64,000 nt of DNA from Sepiola atlantica (GCA_963556195.1 OY744519.1:103244000-103307999), one strand, 5' to 3'; shown: positions 43,673 through 54,680, counted from the first letter of the stretch. Program-made: numbers and translations. The notes: generated by a model from the letters alone, not told the origin.

Positions 43673-43721
43673 TTCCTCTGATGATAAGATTTCGATCTTT
43701 GAAAAGCCTTGGCTTAAGGAA
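43673..43721 (+). ncRNA. Hammerhead-ribozyme-like fold (all three stems present)
   Basis: Stem I TTCCT (43673-43677) with AGGAA (43717-43721); core CTGATGA (43678-43684); stem II AAGAT, loop TTCG, ATCTT (43686-43699); GAAA (43701-43704); stem III AAGCC, loop TT, GGCTT (43704-43715); A at 43716 before the predicted cut. The one departure is a T-T mismatch (43685/43700) where active hammerheads have G-C next to the core. A decayed relative at 62895-62935 keeps stems II and III but has GATA in place of GAAA and an unpaired stem I. Confidence 0.6.
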
Positions 43722-43916
43722 AGAATAATAAACTTAATTTTATTACAGAATATACCTTGCATTGAACAATCGAAGTTTGAAATAAATCTGGACATTCGTA
43801 CATGTTTATCACTCTTCTTTCATCTATCGTTATAATTGCTCTATCTAGTATATTGAGCTTAAACCATTTCACTATAGGTTCTATCTACTAAAAGTTTACT
43901 TTTAGTTTCATATTTG

Positions 43917-44005
<89 letters not shown>

Positions 44006-44143
44006 AAGGAAGGATGAAAGTAATCCGACGTAATGGGAAAACCTCGGTCCTGCGCACCCAGTAGTGGCTACTACTTTTTCTCATCAACCCATCATGTCAA
44101 CCCAATATTCTCACATACTTGTATGACATTTTTCTTAAAATTA

Positions 44144-44186
44144 TCATCCTGAGGAAGTCTTACAAATAAAGACGAAACGTTGATGA
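44144..44186 (+). ncRNA. Hammerhead-ribozyme-like hairpin
   Basis: Same family as 13643: stem I TCATC/GATGA (44144-44148, 44182-44186), core CTGAGGA (44149-44155), extra A, stem II GTCTT/AAGAC (44157-44161, 44169-44173), GAAA (44174-44177), CGTT. It lies between TA tracts at 44001 and 44240. The larger repeat unit shares ATTACGTCGGAATA-like wording with 13720-13745. Confidence 0.55.
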
Positions 44187-44237
44187 ATATATAAAAAAAC
44201 AAAATAAACATCATTTTTGGATTTCCTTTTTCATTTC

Positions 44238-44295
<58 letters not shown>

Positions 44296-44422
44296 AAATT
44301 CTTTAGAAAAATATTTTTGAATAACAAAATTGTATTTTTCTAAATTAAAAGGCGTATATAATGTAACGAAATGGACAAATGATAAATGTTATTTTTACTG
44401 TGTATTTTTATTTGAACTTCAG

Positions 44423-44521
44423 AGGGGAGATTGAAGTTTCTATAATTGCAGAAACCAGCAGAATCCAATACAAGTCAGCCTATGACGAAATGAAGACATT
44501 ACTCCCGCAGCTTATGACAAA
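44423..44521 (+). CDS. CNB-domain protein, exon: second CNB barrel strand and helical insert
   Basis: Acceptor TTGAACTTCAG, donor AAA|GTAAGA. After the split Gln it reads GEIEVSIIAETSRIQ, the second domain's counterpart of LKGSMSVYV. It then leaves the CNB pattern into a polar helical insert (KSAYDEMKTLLPQLMTK) that continues in the next exon. It has no ATG-initiated ORF of its own and was found by following phase and splice sites from the preceding exon. Confidence 0.85.
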
Positions 44522-44569
44522 GTAAGATTATTCCCGTTCTTCGTCTGATAGTTTGTTATTCTTTTGTGA

Positions 44570-44900
44570 AGGTGATAATCTAAATGAATAAATGCGAAAG
44601 TTGGGTCAATTTCTCGTGCTAACGGTTAACTCAAAACGCCATATTTCAAGTTAATTCAACTTTACACAATAGACGCACCACCTTTTTTTATATACTGCTT
44701 ATGTATATGCGATATCAGTCGCAAGGTTAACTAATTTGAATATTGATTTTGAAAAAGGAGATTTTATTGATTAAATATTATTTGTTATTGATTTTTTAAA
44801 ATTCGCTTATTGTTTTGATTTTAATACAACAAATAGTTCTTTTTCACAATATTGTTTTATTTCCTGAACAAATATTTAGCATTTGTGCTCAAATGTTCCT
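44570..44900 (+). repeat. Dispersed repeat C, copy 1
   Basis: About 330 bp, repeated at 51175-51505 in the same orientation with about 75% identity: AATGAATAAATGC, CGCAAGGTTAACTAATTT, CAAATATTTAGCATTTG. It starts 50 bases after a splice donor. Confidence 0.7.
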
Positions 44901-45046
44901 TTCTTTAGAGGGGCCTTGATTTTCGACAAGTTGCGATCTATTTCTACACTGCAAGTGATAAAAAAATTATTTCTTCTTTCTTTTTATTTCTTTACGGTCA
45001 CATTTAGAAGATAAATAAATTTGTATCGATAGTACCTATACATTTT

Positions 45047-45105
45047 TTGAGAACAGGTGCCCGGCTCCTGCAGAAACTGTTTTCGATTGGCTAAAATCTG
45101 AGAGA
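45047..45105 (+). repeat. Short direct repeat, copy 1
   Basis: GAACAGGTGCCCGGCTCCTG and CAGAAACTGTTTTCGATTGG recur with few changes at 46434-46492. Confidence 0.7.
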
Positions 45106-46433
45106 AAAGGAACTCGATTGACCTGTGGCAATTCTATCGATCTATATGAATTAATGAGAAAGATTTTGTTTCGTGCTTACAAGAAAGTTATGAATGAAAT
45201 GTGTATTATTTTAAATTAATGCTTCAAGCGAACTTTGCAAAGCAATAGCGAGCCAGAAAAGCAAGTGAGTAGTTTATATTTTTCGCTTCCCCGATTGCGT
45301 GATTAGCCTAATGTATACTTTGTTGACGATGGAATCAGCTATCTGATGTTCAACATCGCCTTTCGTTAGTCAATCTACTGACTCAGCAGCACAGATTAAC
45401 TTTTACAAGTCTTGCTGCAGATAAGACACATGAAACCACCGGCTTTTGTTTGTCTCATCTCTTTTAATCACAAATGCATAAAATGTATGAATTAAATAAA
45501 ACAATTCTTATTCCCATCCTTATACTTATTCAAACCTTGTTGGATCTGTTGTGGTCATTTACGCACTAATTGGAAAAGGTAAGAACACACAGATATGTAA
45601 CTTTTGCATAATCAATTTTTCTTGATCAAATTGTCTCTGCATACCTCAATAATTAAATTTAAAAAAATCTATTGTAATTTTTAAAACTAATAGTATTCAT
45701 TTGCATTATCTCCCTTGAAAAATAATGAACATAATATTTAAAGAAAGGTTTTGGTAATTTATACTTTTTTATTAAATCACTTTAATTACTGTTAATATCG
45801 ATGAAACTATTGCATATATATAAGAAAATATGGCAATAAAATTACAAATGAATAGCACCAAACATTAATTTATTATAAACTGTTTAAAATAGTTGTGCAA
45901 ATTAGGCATACAAATAGCTGTGTTAGGGTCTTTCCTCTCTACCATACATACAGTATTTCAATAGACTAATAGAAATAAGACATTGTGTCACAGGTGAATT
46001 TTCTTTTGTAGAGTATGAAGAAGAGTAGTTTAAGAAAGAAGTTATTAAATGTTCATGTGACTTGACAGAGAAAGTGTTATGTTAAAAATCCAAAATTCAA
46101 CCAGGAAAATGTAATTATGAATCCATAGGTCTGGATGAGAAAAAGGTTATTATGAGTCCATAAATTTGGACGGGGAAAATGTTATTATGACCGTATGTAC
46201 GTAGGTAGGAGTAGGGAGTTTGTGAGACTGGCAGGATTCGTATTATTATTATTAGTAGTAGTAAGTAATTAAATCCACGACTGACAAGGTGTTGTTGTAT
46301 TTAGGACTGAGATCCTGTTCATAGGTGTCGCCATCTTTATAAGCTGTACATGTGCCGATGCCAGTAGCCAGAAGCAAGCTGACTTTCTCATTGGCTCTCT
46401 ATGTGGAAAACGCGAATTCAATTGTTTATATAG

Positions 46434-46492
46434 GTTTTGAAAACAGGTGCTCGGCTCCTGCAGAAACTATTTTTAATTGGCTAAAATCCGAT
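46434..46492 (+). repeat. Short direct repeat, copy 2
   Basis: See 45047-45105; 1.39 kb apart. They may be the two ends of an insertion that is otherwise not recognisable. Confidence 0.65.
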
Positions 46493-46699
46493 ATAGGCAT
46501 TCTTATCAAATCACTACCTAGCATTTAAATCGAATGATTTAAATATCGTTTCTCTGAGGTTGTTTTTGTTGTTGTTAGGACAGGGAGTCCTACAGATTTA
46601 TCGATTTAAATAACAGCGAACCGTTTTGATGAATGAAAAAGACTTTCGCATTTATTTGTGCTAGAATTAATAGCACATTTAGTGACAGCTTTAATGTTT

Positions 46700-47740
46700 A
46701 AGTAGAAGTACATCAGGATTCTGAACTAAGTCCGTTGCTTTTCATTTGTGTCTTAGAAGCGTTGTCAAGGGAGTTTCGTATGGGTTGTCCGGAAGAGATT
46801 CTGATGAGTTAGTACTTGCCTGTGAAACAATGGATAACCTACTTGTTAGGATAAAGACTTGGAAGAATTCTATGGAAAGTAAAGGTTTGAGAGTGAATGT
46901 TATCAAGACCGAAGTGATGATCAGTGATTGTGGTGTTACAAAGAAAATTTTCTCCGCTCAGTTTGTGGAAAAGGAGTTGGGTACAACTCAATTTTTTGTC
47001 GTACCTGTTAGTGTTGGGTACACAATAAGTGCAGTTGAATTAGTGATAAGTTGAGAGATGATAACCAATTTGTGTGCAAGAAGTGTAAGACAATAAAGAT
47101 GGATGATAACTCAGATGTGAAGAAAGTATATTAGGAATGCGAAGCTATTGAGGCTGTTCAGAAGTTTTGTTACCTTGGTGATACGATTGGAGCATAGAGA
47201 GGAGCAGATTCTAGTATGATTGCAAGAGTTAGTAATGGCAGACGTTCACTGAACTTACTCCATCCACTCCTAACCAGAAGAGCGTTACCACTGTCAACCA
47301 AGAAACAGGTCTATCAAGCATGAGTATGTAGTGTGAAGATGTATGGAAATGAAACCTGGCCAGTGAAGGTTGAGGATAGTGTTGTATGGAGAAAAACGAT
47401 ATGAGAATGATATGATGGATGTGTAATGTGAGTCCAAAAGACAGGCATATATCTGATGATCTCAGAGGAAGATTAAATATGAAGAGTATAGGGAAATATG
47501 TGCAAAACAGGAGACTTTGTTAATATGGTCACGTTGAAAGAATGAATAAGAGTTCTTGACTTAGTAGATGTAGAACAGTTGAAGTAACAGGATCAGTTGG
47601 TAGGGGAAAGCCAAGGAAAACATGGTAGGAAGTGATAAGAATGGACTTGAGAGAAATAATTATAACTAAAGACCCGGACATGCCTAGTGCATATTTGCAG
47701 GTTATTGAAGTTGAAAGTAATAATAGCAATTAGAATAATA
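46700..47740 (+). mobile_element. LINE copy 1, RT C-terminal region with Cys-rich insert
   Basis: Broken frames: LFICVLEALSREF, ETMDNLLVRIKTWKNSMESK, LRVNVIKTEVMISDCG (post-palm RT), then a decayed Cys-rich segment near 46935-47095 (VCKKC at its end), AIEAVQKFCYLGDTIGA, TRRALPLSTKKQVYQA, GHVERMNKSS and GRGKPRKTWEEVIRMDLRE near the C-terminus. Multiple stops and shifts. Confidence 0.8.
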
Positions 47741-47879
47741 TCATTCAACAGTAAACTCCAGTTATGTATTTGCAAATAAAATGAAGCATTATTTAGTTTT
47801 TGAATTTATCAATAATCAATAATAAAATGTAGTCATTTGTACGCATGATTGAAAAGCAGTATTTTTTTTTTGTTTAAAA

Positions 47880-48760
47880 TGAGACACAGTGATGATCAGT
47901 GGTTGAAAGTGTTGGAAAGCCCCAGAAATAAGAAAGCTATTGAGGCTGTTCAGAAGTTTTGGTACCTTAAGCAACTGTTATATGGGGAACTGCTGCTTGC
48001 AAAATGTTCGCAACACAAACCTAAGTTACGTTTTAAAGATGTAATAAAAAACAACCTGAAAACCCTTGATATGAACATGGAGAACTGGGAGAGGTTGTCT
48101 CTGGAGCGATCGGTTTGGCGCAAGTGTATCTATAATGGCTGTAGCAGATTTAAGGCAAAGCGTATCAGGTACTCCATCTTTAAAATACTTTGCAGAAGCA
48201 ATCAGTACCAAACATCCCAGCCACATTTCAACCTTACCATGTGTGTGGTTTATGAGGAGCAGGTGCTAGTGTAATTGCAAGAGTTAGGAGTGGATAGAGT
48301 AAGTTCAGGAAACTTCTGCCATTACTAACCAGCAGAGCATACCATTGTCGATCAAGGGCAGAGTTTATGAGGCATCTGTATGCAGTGTGATGATGTATGG
48401 TTGTGAAACCTGACTAATAAGGGTTAAGGACATGTTAAAGACAGGCTTACATTTGATGACCTCAGATTAAGATCAAATTTGAACAATATAGGGAGATGCG
48501 TGCAGAAACGGAGACTTCGATTTTATGGCCACGTTGAAAGAATGGATGAGAGTTCTTGGTTTAGTAAGTGTACAACAGTTAAGGTGGCAGGTTCAGTTTA
48601 CAGGGTAAGGCCAATGAAAACATAGGAAGAAGTGATAAGGATGGATTTGAGAGAAAGTGGGATAAATAAAGACCTAGCCAGAGATAGGTTAGTTTGGAAG
48701 TCAATTTCTAAAAGCCACCCAACACATGTTAGCATGTAAAACGGACGTTAAACTGTTGTT
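47880..48760 (+). mobile_element. LINE copy 2, same family, with an internal foreign LINE segment
   Basis: It starts with the Cys-rich to AIEAVQKFWYL region (47937-47970) and resumes at AGASVIARVRSG (about 48257), then GHVERMDESS, MDLRESGINKDLARDRL, ending in CATGTAAAACGGACGTTAAA and a GTTGCTGTTG/TACTAC repeat tail (48750-48810). The middle 47975-48255 belongs to another LINE (next entry). Confidence 0.8.
47975..48255 (+). pseudogene. Foreign LINE C-terminal segment inserted in LINE copy 2
   Basis: QHKPKLRFKDVIKNNLKTLD, NWERLSLERSVWRKCIYNGC and RFKAKRI: the wording of the last part of another RT-encoding element. The open frame 47849-48274 runs through the host LINE, this segment and the host LINE again, so it is a chance fusion, not a gene. 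Confidence 0.65.
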
Positions 48761-49318
48761 GCTGTTGTACTACTTATACTATTACTACTAGTAGTAGTAG
48801 TAGTAGTAAAAACTAAAAAAAAAACTGATTAAATGAATTTGAATGAATCTGTCCTGGGTATAATCATAAACTTTATCTGGCGGTGAGGCCTTAATTTGGA
48901 AGCTTTGGGGAGTGTGATGTCACCCCTGGTTGCCATTACTCCTAGGTTCATTCTGAGTAGGACATAACACTTCATCAGGCGGTAAACACATATTTATATC
49001 ATGAATAACTAGTAAAAACCAAGCACCATGGATAAATATTTGAAGACATTAAAATCTTGAAGCATAAACACTTTTACCTAAATTCATGGATTCAGCATTA
49101 AATAATTCAAAATGTTTGATATGCTATAAAACAAACCAATCCAATTCGAACAGAGAAAAATCATTTTAAACAAAAGAAACTGAATTAAAAAAATATAATC
49201 ACGTCTACAATAGAAAGAAAGACCATGATTGTTTTTTATACAAAAGTTATTTAGTATTAAATGACTGAATGAGACAATTTTTTTTTTTTTCAAATTCATT
49301 TTCTTGTTTTAACCACAG

Positions 49319-49401
49319 AAAAAATGAACAGATGAAAGAAAGTGAGACCTTTTATAAAAGCCGACGTCAAATGTGTCTTCTTGGAGCTAATGAACACATC
49401 G
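49319..49401 (+). CDS. CNB-domain protein, exon: charged insert in the second CNB domain
   Basis: Acceptor AACCACAG, donor ATCG|GTAGGT. It encodes 27 codons between two split codons: KNEQMKESETFYKSRRQ, highly charged and probably helical, then MCLLGANEHI, which returns to the barrel just before the position of the phosphate-binding cassette. The short exon is accepted because the frame and both splice borders fit its neighbours exactly and the concatenated coding length closes on a stop in the last exon. Confidence 0.8.
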
Positions 49402-50414
49402 GTAGGTAAAATTATTTTGTATTGAAAACATCTCTGTTTTAATTACTAGTTGGCTGTCACCCTGAATAGTAACTAGCTGTTAGTTACATTTTTTTCCGGT
49501 CTGAGCAAAAAGAATGGCATTTTTAAGAATTGGTCTAACTGGGCAACCTATTCATAGATTTTCATCAGAATTTAATGGGGAATTTAATAAAACTAATTTC
49601 GAATCAAATAGAACTCAATTTAAGGCAGAAATTTAATTTTAGATACTTTACTAAATTTATTCAAAGAATAATTTTCGGATCAACATATTTGCATATAAAC
49701 CAAACTTAGATGAAATAGCTAAGTTTCCTAATGACGAATATTTATTTGAGGTAGAATATAGAATAAAATGAAGAAGAAATGTCACTGATTAAACTATTTC
49801 AAGCCCATAAAATGCAAGAAGTTCATCGAAATCATTGCAATCATTACAACAAATTGTTGATTTAAAACTAGAAATATATAAACTGAACAAAACATTATTC
49901 ATTCCTCAGATCTGCTAAGGCTTGCTGATATCGTTGATGAATGTCCTCATTGACTGCTGCCCTTGCTGAGTCACAGTTGTCTTCACAATGTTGCTTTGAT
50001 TGAATCACAGTGCAACTGTCTGGTTAAGAGTTCCTCTTCTGTACCATCTTCTATTGCAACAAGAACTGTTTTGGCAAAGGATCTACTGCAATTTGTTGCA
50101 TTTGACAAAGTTATGATGTGATAATGTGTTTGCAAGTTCAAGTTGCATTCCTTGGCTTAATTTATCAAAAACCTGATGCCTTGAACTCTCTGGAATCATT
50201 GGTGTGGTGGCGTCATAAGAAGGAGTGGCTTAGATCATTTGCTATTGATGCAACTGCTATAGACTTAGGCAGGAATTCAGATGAAACGTTTCATGATTGA
50301 AAGATAACTTGACAAGATGGAAAGGTGATCAACTTTTCTATCCAATACACAATGATATCTATTTGGGAATGCTTATCTTTGAGAAAGTTGAGTACTTTCT
50401 TCTTCTTCTTCTTC

Positions 50415-50636
50415 TTTCGTGTGAATCAGATGATTCTGGTGTTGGCATTAGTTTCCCCGATGTTTTTCTAGTTAGAAATATTTCTGGAAAGACATCGGGT
50501 ACTTACGGGAAGGACCACGAGAAGGTTGCCAACATCCCTAAGTGAAAGTGGTACCGTGGAGCCGACTGGATTCGAACTTGGAACACCCAGGTCTTCAGTC
50601 CATATCGATATCCACCTAACCATCGTCACCTCCCTT
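50415..50636 (-). repeat. tRNA-derived SINE, second copy
   Basis: Minus strand: GACGATGGTTAGGTGGATATC (A box region, 50608-50628), CCAAGTTCGAATCCAG (B box, 50565-50580), then a body shared with 20225-20392, and an end with GAATCATCTGATTC (50425-50438). A CTT repeat (50400-50415) adjoins its 3' end. Confidence 0.75.
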
Positions 50637-50865
50637 GAGTACTTTCTGATGAAGGAGATATCTATGATATCATAATTGTCGTTCATTAAGCCTACTATAA
50701 TCCTTCAAACTCTCCAATAGTATTTCCAATTCAATTTTATGGAAAAGCCTAGCACACAATGCAAAAGATTTCAAACTGTGCATTGGTGTTGATGAGAGCA
50801 AAATGAAAACCTAAAACTGAAAATCTGGAAGTCTAGATGTTTTTAATGCTGACCGGAGAAAATAC

Positions 50866-50871
<6 letters not shown>

Positions 50872-50933
<62 letters not shown>

Positions 50934-51100
50934 TTGATATATGTTCTGAATTAAAGAAAAAAAGTTTTATTTAAAACAATTGTTTCTGCTCATCCTCAGA
51001 ACATTTTCACTTGATAAATAAATTCAAGATGTTTTGAAAAGGCTTCATCAGTAAATTTTTTTCCATCAAATTAACACCCCCAAAACAAAACATACACACG

Positions 51101-51173
<73 letters not shown>
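50872..51173. repeat. (TA)n tracts
   Basis: TA runs at 50872-50929 and 51113-51173, the latter preceded by (CA)n at 51094-51112. Confidence 0.9.
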
Positions 51174-51174
<1 letters not shown>

Positions 51175-51177
<3 letters not shown>

Positions 51178-51505
51178 GAATAAATGCAAAAGTTATGCTC
51201 ATTTCTCGCACAAACAGTAAAGTTAAAAATGGTTTATTTCCAATTAATTCGACTTATTTAATACGAGCACCATCTTTTTATTTACCATTTATATAGATGT
51301 GATATCAGATTCGCAAGGTTAACTAATTTACATATTGGTTTTGTAAAAGTTAATTTTATTAATTAACTATTATTTGGTATTGTTTTTTAAATCAATCAAT
51401 TTTTAAATTTTAATATAACAAATGTTCTGTTTTGCAATATTGTTTTGTTTTCTGGACAAATATTTAGCATTTGGGTTCAAAGGTTTTCTAACGTCGTTCA
51501 AATGT
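51175..51505 (+). repeat. Dispersed repeat C, copy 2
   Basis: Same-strand partner of 44570-44900; it directly follows a (TA)n tract. Confidence 0.7.
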
Positions 51506-51667
51506 TTCAAACATCGGTTGCTCTCAAGATTTTTGTAAATTGCCAGTGAAAAGACAAATTTGTTTCTTCTCTCTTTTCTTTTCTTTAGGTCCCATTTAAA
51601 AGGTAAATAAATGTTTCGTAATTACAAAAATGTTAACGTTTCGTGTTTGAAAAGTTTATTATTTTAA

Positions 51668-52000
51668 ACTAGCAGGATTACCCGGTATTGCCCGGGGGAA
51701 TAGTAATTTATTTTTATCAATAACAATTTATTTTCTACTGTTGTCACATGCGAGGTAAATTTTAATGTACAAACCGAAAACAACTAATCGAAGTGAAACT
51801 TACCCCTTCCCCCTAAAAAATAAAAATAACAAATACGCGAGTTAGAAAAATAAATACCCGAGTAAAGTTAAAAAAAAGTAACATGAGATAAATTTTACTT
51901 AAGAAAATAAACTAATCTCATCTCTCTTTCTCTCTCTCTCTCTTTGGCGCTCTCTTTCTCTCCCTCTCTCTTTTTCTCTCTCTCCTGTTAACAACGCTGT
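51668..52000 (-). mobile_element. Helitron-like 3' end
   Basis: The minus strand ends CCCGGGCAATACCGGGTAAT (a GC hairpin), then CCTGCTAGT|T. CTAGT after a short GC hairpin and a T next to it are the Helitron 3' hallmarks (insertion between A and T). Upstream are TACCTCGCATGTGACAACAG and, at 51920-51985, a CT/GA block, as in the copy at 11470. Confidence 0.55.
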
Positions 52001-52329
52001 ATTATTATGTTATTGTTTTTCTTTTAATTATTGTTTCGTCGATAGTAAAGGAGTAAATGAGATGCTGAGAACAGATACTACACTTTGAATTATTTATTTT
52101 CACAAAATATAAAAATTCAAATTATGAACAAATTAGGCACAGGGCGATCAAAAGTGTGGCTATCCTTGGGCAACAGTTATAAAATGTCTATCTTGGGGGC
52201 ATCCTACTTAAAATATCTTCAAATTGATGAAAAAACTTTTTTCATAAATACATTTATTTACAGAGATTCATTGAATTAAAATGGGGAGTGTGTTTATAAC
52301 TCGGCATTTATAAATGAATGACCCCTCCC

Positions 52330-52810
52330 CCCCCAAAAAAAACCTGATTTAATCTGTTATTGTATTATCTTTTAATGGGGATAGGTTAGTGTAGTATCGG
52401 TTCTCTTGTCATAGGACCATCCTCCCAGGAATTACCTCCTCCTTTTTTAATCCTCCCAGGTCTTACATCCTCCTGTGAGAGAAGCTTAATGTATTATCTG
52501 TTCTTTTGTCATTAGACCATCTTCTCAGGGACTAACTTCTTTTTTGGGGGGAGGGCAGGTGGTAGTGTAGTATTTTTCTGTTGCCATGATACTATACTCA
52601 CAGGCATTATCTTCTGCTTTTATGGGGGAATCCTCCCAGTTATTACCTCCTCTATTTTGGAAGGGGTATTGTAGTACCTGTTCTGTTGTCATGATACCAT
52701 CCTACCAGAAATGACCTCCTCCTTTGAGGATTAGTGTAGTATATGTTCGTTAATATCTCCTCCTTTGGGATTCAGTGTATGTAGTTCGTTCATCATGATT
52801 TCATCCTCCC
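52330..52810 (+). repeat. Degenerate tandem repeat, CCTCC-TTTT-type unit
   Basis: TCATGATACCATCCTCCCAG-like wording, ACCTCCTCCTTT and GTGTAGTAT(C/T)TGTTC recur about every 60-110 bases through this stretch, with variable spacing. Confidence 0.6.
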
Positions 52811-52841
52811 AGCCTAGCAAAGGTATGCGACCGGAGGGAAC

Positions 52842-52842
<1 letters not shown>

Positions 52843-52898
<56 letters not shown>

Positions 52899-53772
52899 GG
52901 CTTCAAAAAGAATAAACAGAGTCATAGTAAATCGGTGGACAACATCACATAGTAAAAAGGGAAAGAGAACAAAAAAAAACAAGCAAAAATACTTTGTTTT
53001 CCTATTTCTTTGATAGTAAAACGACAATTCGACTAAAACTGAAAAAGGTAATAATAGTTAAAAAAAACACCATTCGACTAAAAACTAGAAACCCAAGGTA
53101 CCTTTCGATCGACACATCTTCAAGAGTTAACCGTCGACGGATAACGTTTAAAATAAATATATTCGTTACATAAAATTACTTTTAGAGCCGAGAAAAAAAA
53201 GGGTGGAAAGGATCAAGTGGGGAAGAAAAAAACGAATGAATATCGCCATAATTTACAACAAAACCGTAGGAAAAACCGATTTCTGCAAAGAAGTACAGAG
53301 TACAGAATAGAAACTATAGAAATTAGAAGCAAAGTGTAATATATATATATATTACATAAGATGCTTTATAAAATGAACTTTCCTAATTTATTACTCGCAG
53401 CGACCATGCGCATTCAAGTTCTATTCTATTTAAAACAAGACATTTTCAACAATAGTCCACAACACCGGACGTGACACTTCACCAACACCAGGAAGTAAAT
53501 TATGGAAAAAAAAAAAGGTTATACCTTTGTTTGTCTTGGCTCTGATGAAGCTTGTTTTTGTCAAGCGAAATATTAGCCAAAAAAAAAAATCAAGATGAAG
53601 AAAAAAAAAAAAACGGAAGGTATTTCGAAATATTTTATTAAATGTTTCGAAATATTTTAATTTTTATTTTGATTTAATTACTCGCATCTAATACATGGTT
53701 TTTGAAGGCTTGTTAGCCTCTATATTTATATTAACTTACATAAGATGCTTTATAAAATGAACTTTCCTAATT

Positions 53773-53829
<57 letters not shown>
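52843..53829. repeat. (TA)n tracts around a 40-bp direct repeat
   Basis: TA at 52843-52895 and 53776-53829. ACATAAGATGCTTTATAAAATG with AACTTTCCTAATTTATTA occurs at 53354-53395 and at 53736-53777. Confidence 0.8.
53536..53580 (+). ncRNA. Hammerhead-ribozyme-like hairpin
   Basis: Stem I TTGGCT (53536-53541) pairs with AGCCAA (53575-53580), 6 bp; core CTGATGA (53542-53548); extra A; stem II GCTTG (53550-53554) with CAAGC (53562-53566); GAAA (53567-53570); TATT. Helix III is only the self-complementary ATAT. The sequence differs in every stem from the 13643/44144 pair, yet the pairing is the same. Confidence 0.55.
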
Positions 53830-53831
<2 letters not shown>

Positions 53832-54062
53832 GAATAAAAGAAACAATGTTTAAGACAAAATGCAAAATAAAATGGATTTGAGGATAAACGAAACAACAAA
53901 CTAACAAAAATATAAACTCAAACACATATAAAAGCTCTACCAAGATATTTCAGGTGCTAGAAAGCAACCATCCTCGGTTGGAAGTAAGAACTTTAATGAA
54001 CAGAAATGCAAATTGTACAAGACGCGCCCGAAAAAAAACGTAACAAACAAGTCAGGAACAGT

Positions 54063-54063
<1 letters not shown>

Positions 54064-54093
<30 letters not shown>

Positions 54094-54095
54094 AA
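54064..54095. repeat. (AAAG)n microsatellite
   Basis: Eight or so AAAG units. Confidence 0.9.
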
Positions 54096-54289
54096 AGATG
54101 TGCACATCAGCATTTGACGTAAATGTCAAAAACATGCAAAGCCGCAGCAGGTTTAAATACAAGGAAGGAAAGAAGGAGGAATAAACGTGAACATGGTAGA
54201 CAGGCAAAAACAAATTGAGGTGTGCATAGAAAACATTGGGGGAGAGAGAGGAGGAAGGAAAGGTGGAGGACGAAGTCAAAGGAATGGCT

Positions 54290-54680
54290 TATTAACCATT
54301 GTCGTATCGAGCTAAGTTCTGTTCAAATAAAATGTTTTTTGCAATGACGGTGTTAACGTTAAAGAACCCGGGTCTCTGAACAATTCTGTTCTTGTGCCGC
54401 TGGATAAGACAAGACTCTATAAGACGACAGAGTTTAACATTGTGTATATATTTTATCGAACTGGCCATACGTGTGCTGAAATGATGACTGTAGGAAATCA
54501 TGTAGGCACACAGCGCGTTCAAGGTATCACCGTTTTTTATTGCACGGTTATGTTCATAAATTCTTTTATTTAAAGGACGCTGAGTTTCACCAAAATATAT
54601 TTTGCCCACAATCAGCAGATGGTATGGTATATATTCCTGCTTGAGTAGGAGCTGGTGACTCTTTATTTTTGGTTTTATGT
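54290..54680 (-). pseudogene. Penelope-like GIY-YIG endonuclease fragment, third element
   Basis: The minus strand reads IYFGETQRPLNKRIYEHNRA (GIY-YIG core with I-Y-F/I-G-E-T and the conserved Arg, about 54605-54545), NALCAYMISYSHHFSTRM, IHNVKLCRLIESCLIQRHKN (the Glu-containing helix) and PGFFNVNTVIA near the C-terminus. The wording differs from the 33438 and 41074 copies and is nearer to other Penelope clades. The frame is open for 105 codons; upstream RT is absent. Confidence 0.75.

Larger units (their letters stand above)
43313..44294. repeat. Cluster of (TA)n and (CT)n tracts
   Basis: TA at 43313-43382, CT at 43918-43961, TA at 43962-44001 and TA at 44240-44294. Two ribozyme-like hairpins (43673, 44144) lie between them. 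Confidence 0.9.

Noticed and set aside
47456..47475. CTGATGATCTCAGAGGAAG as a hammerhead core
   Set aside because: It lies in LINE coding sequence (SDDLRGRL), lacks GAAA with a proper helix III, and stem I does not pair.
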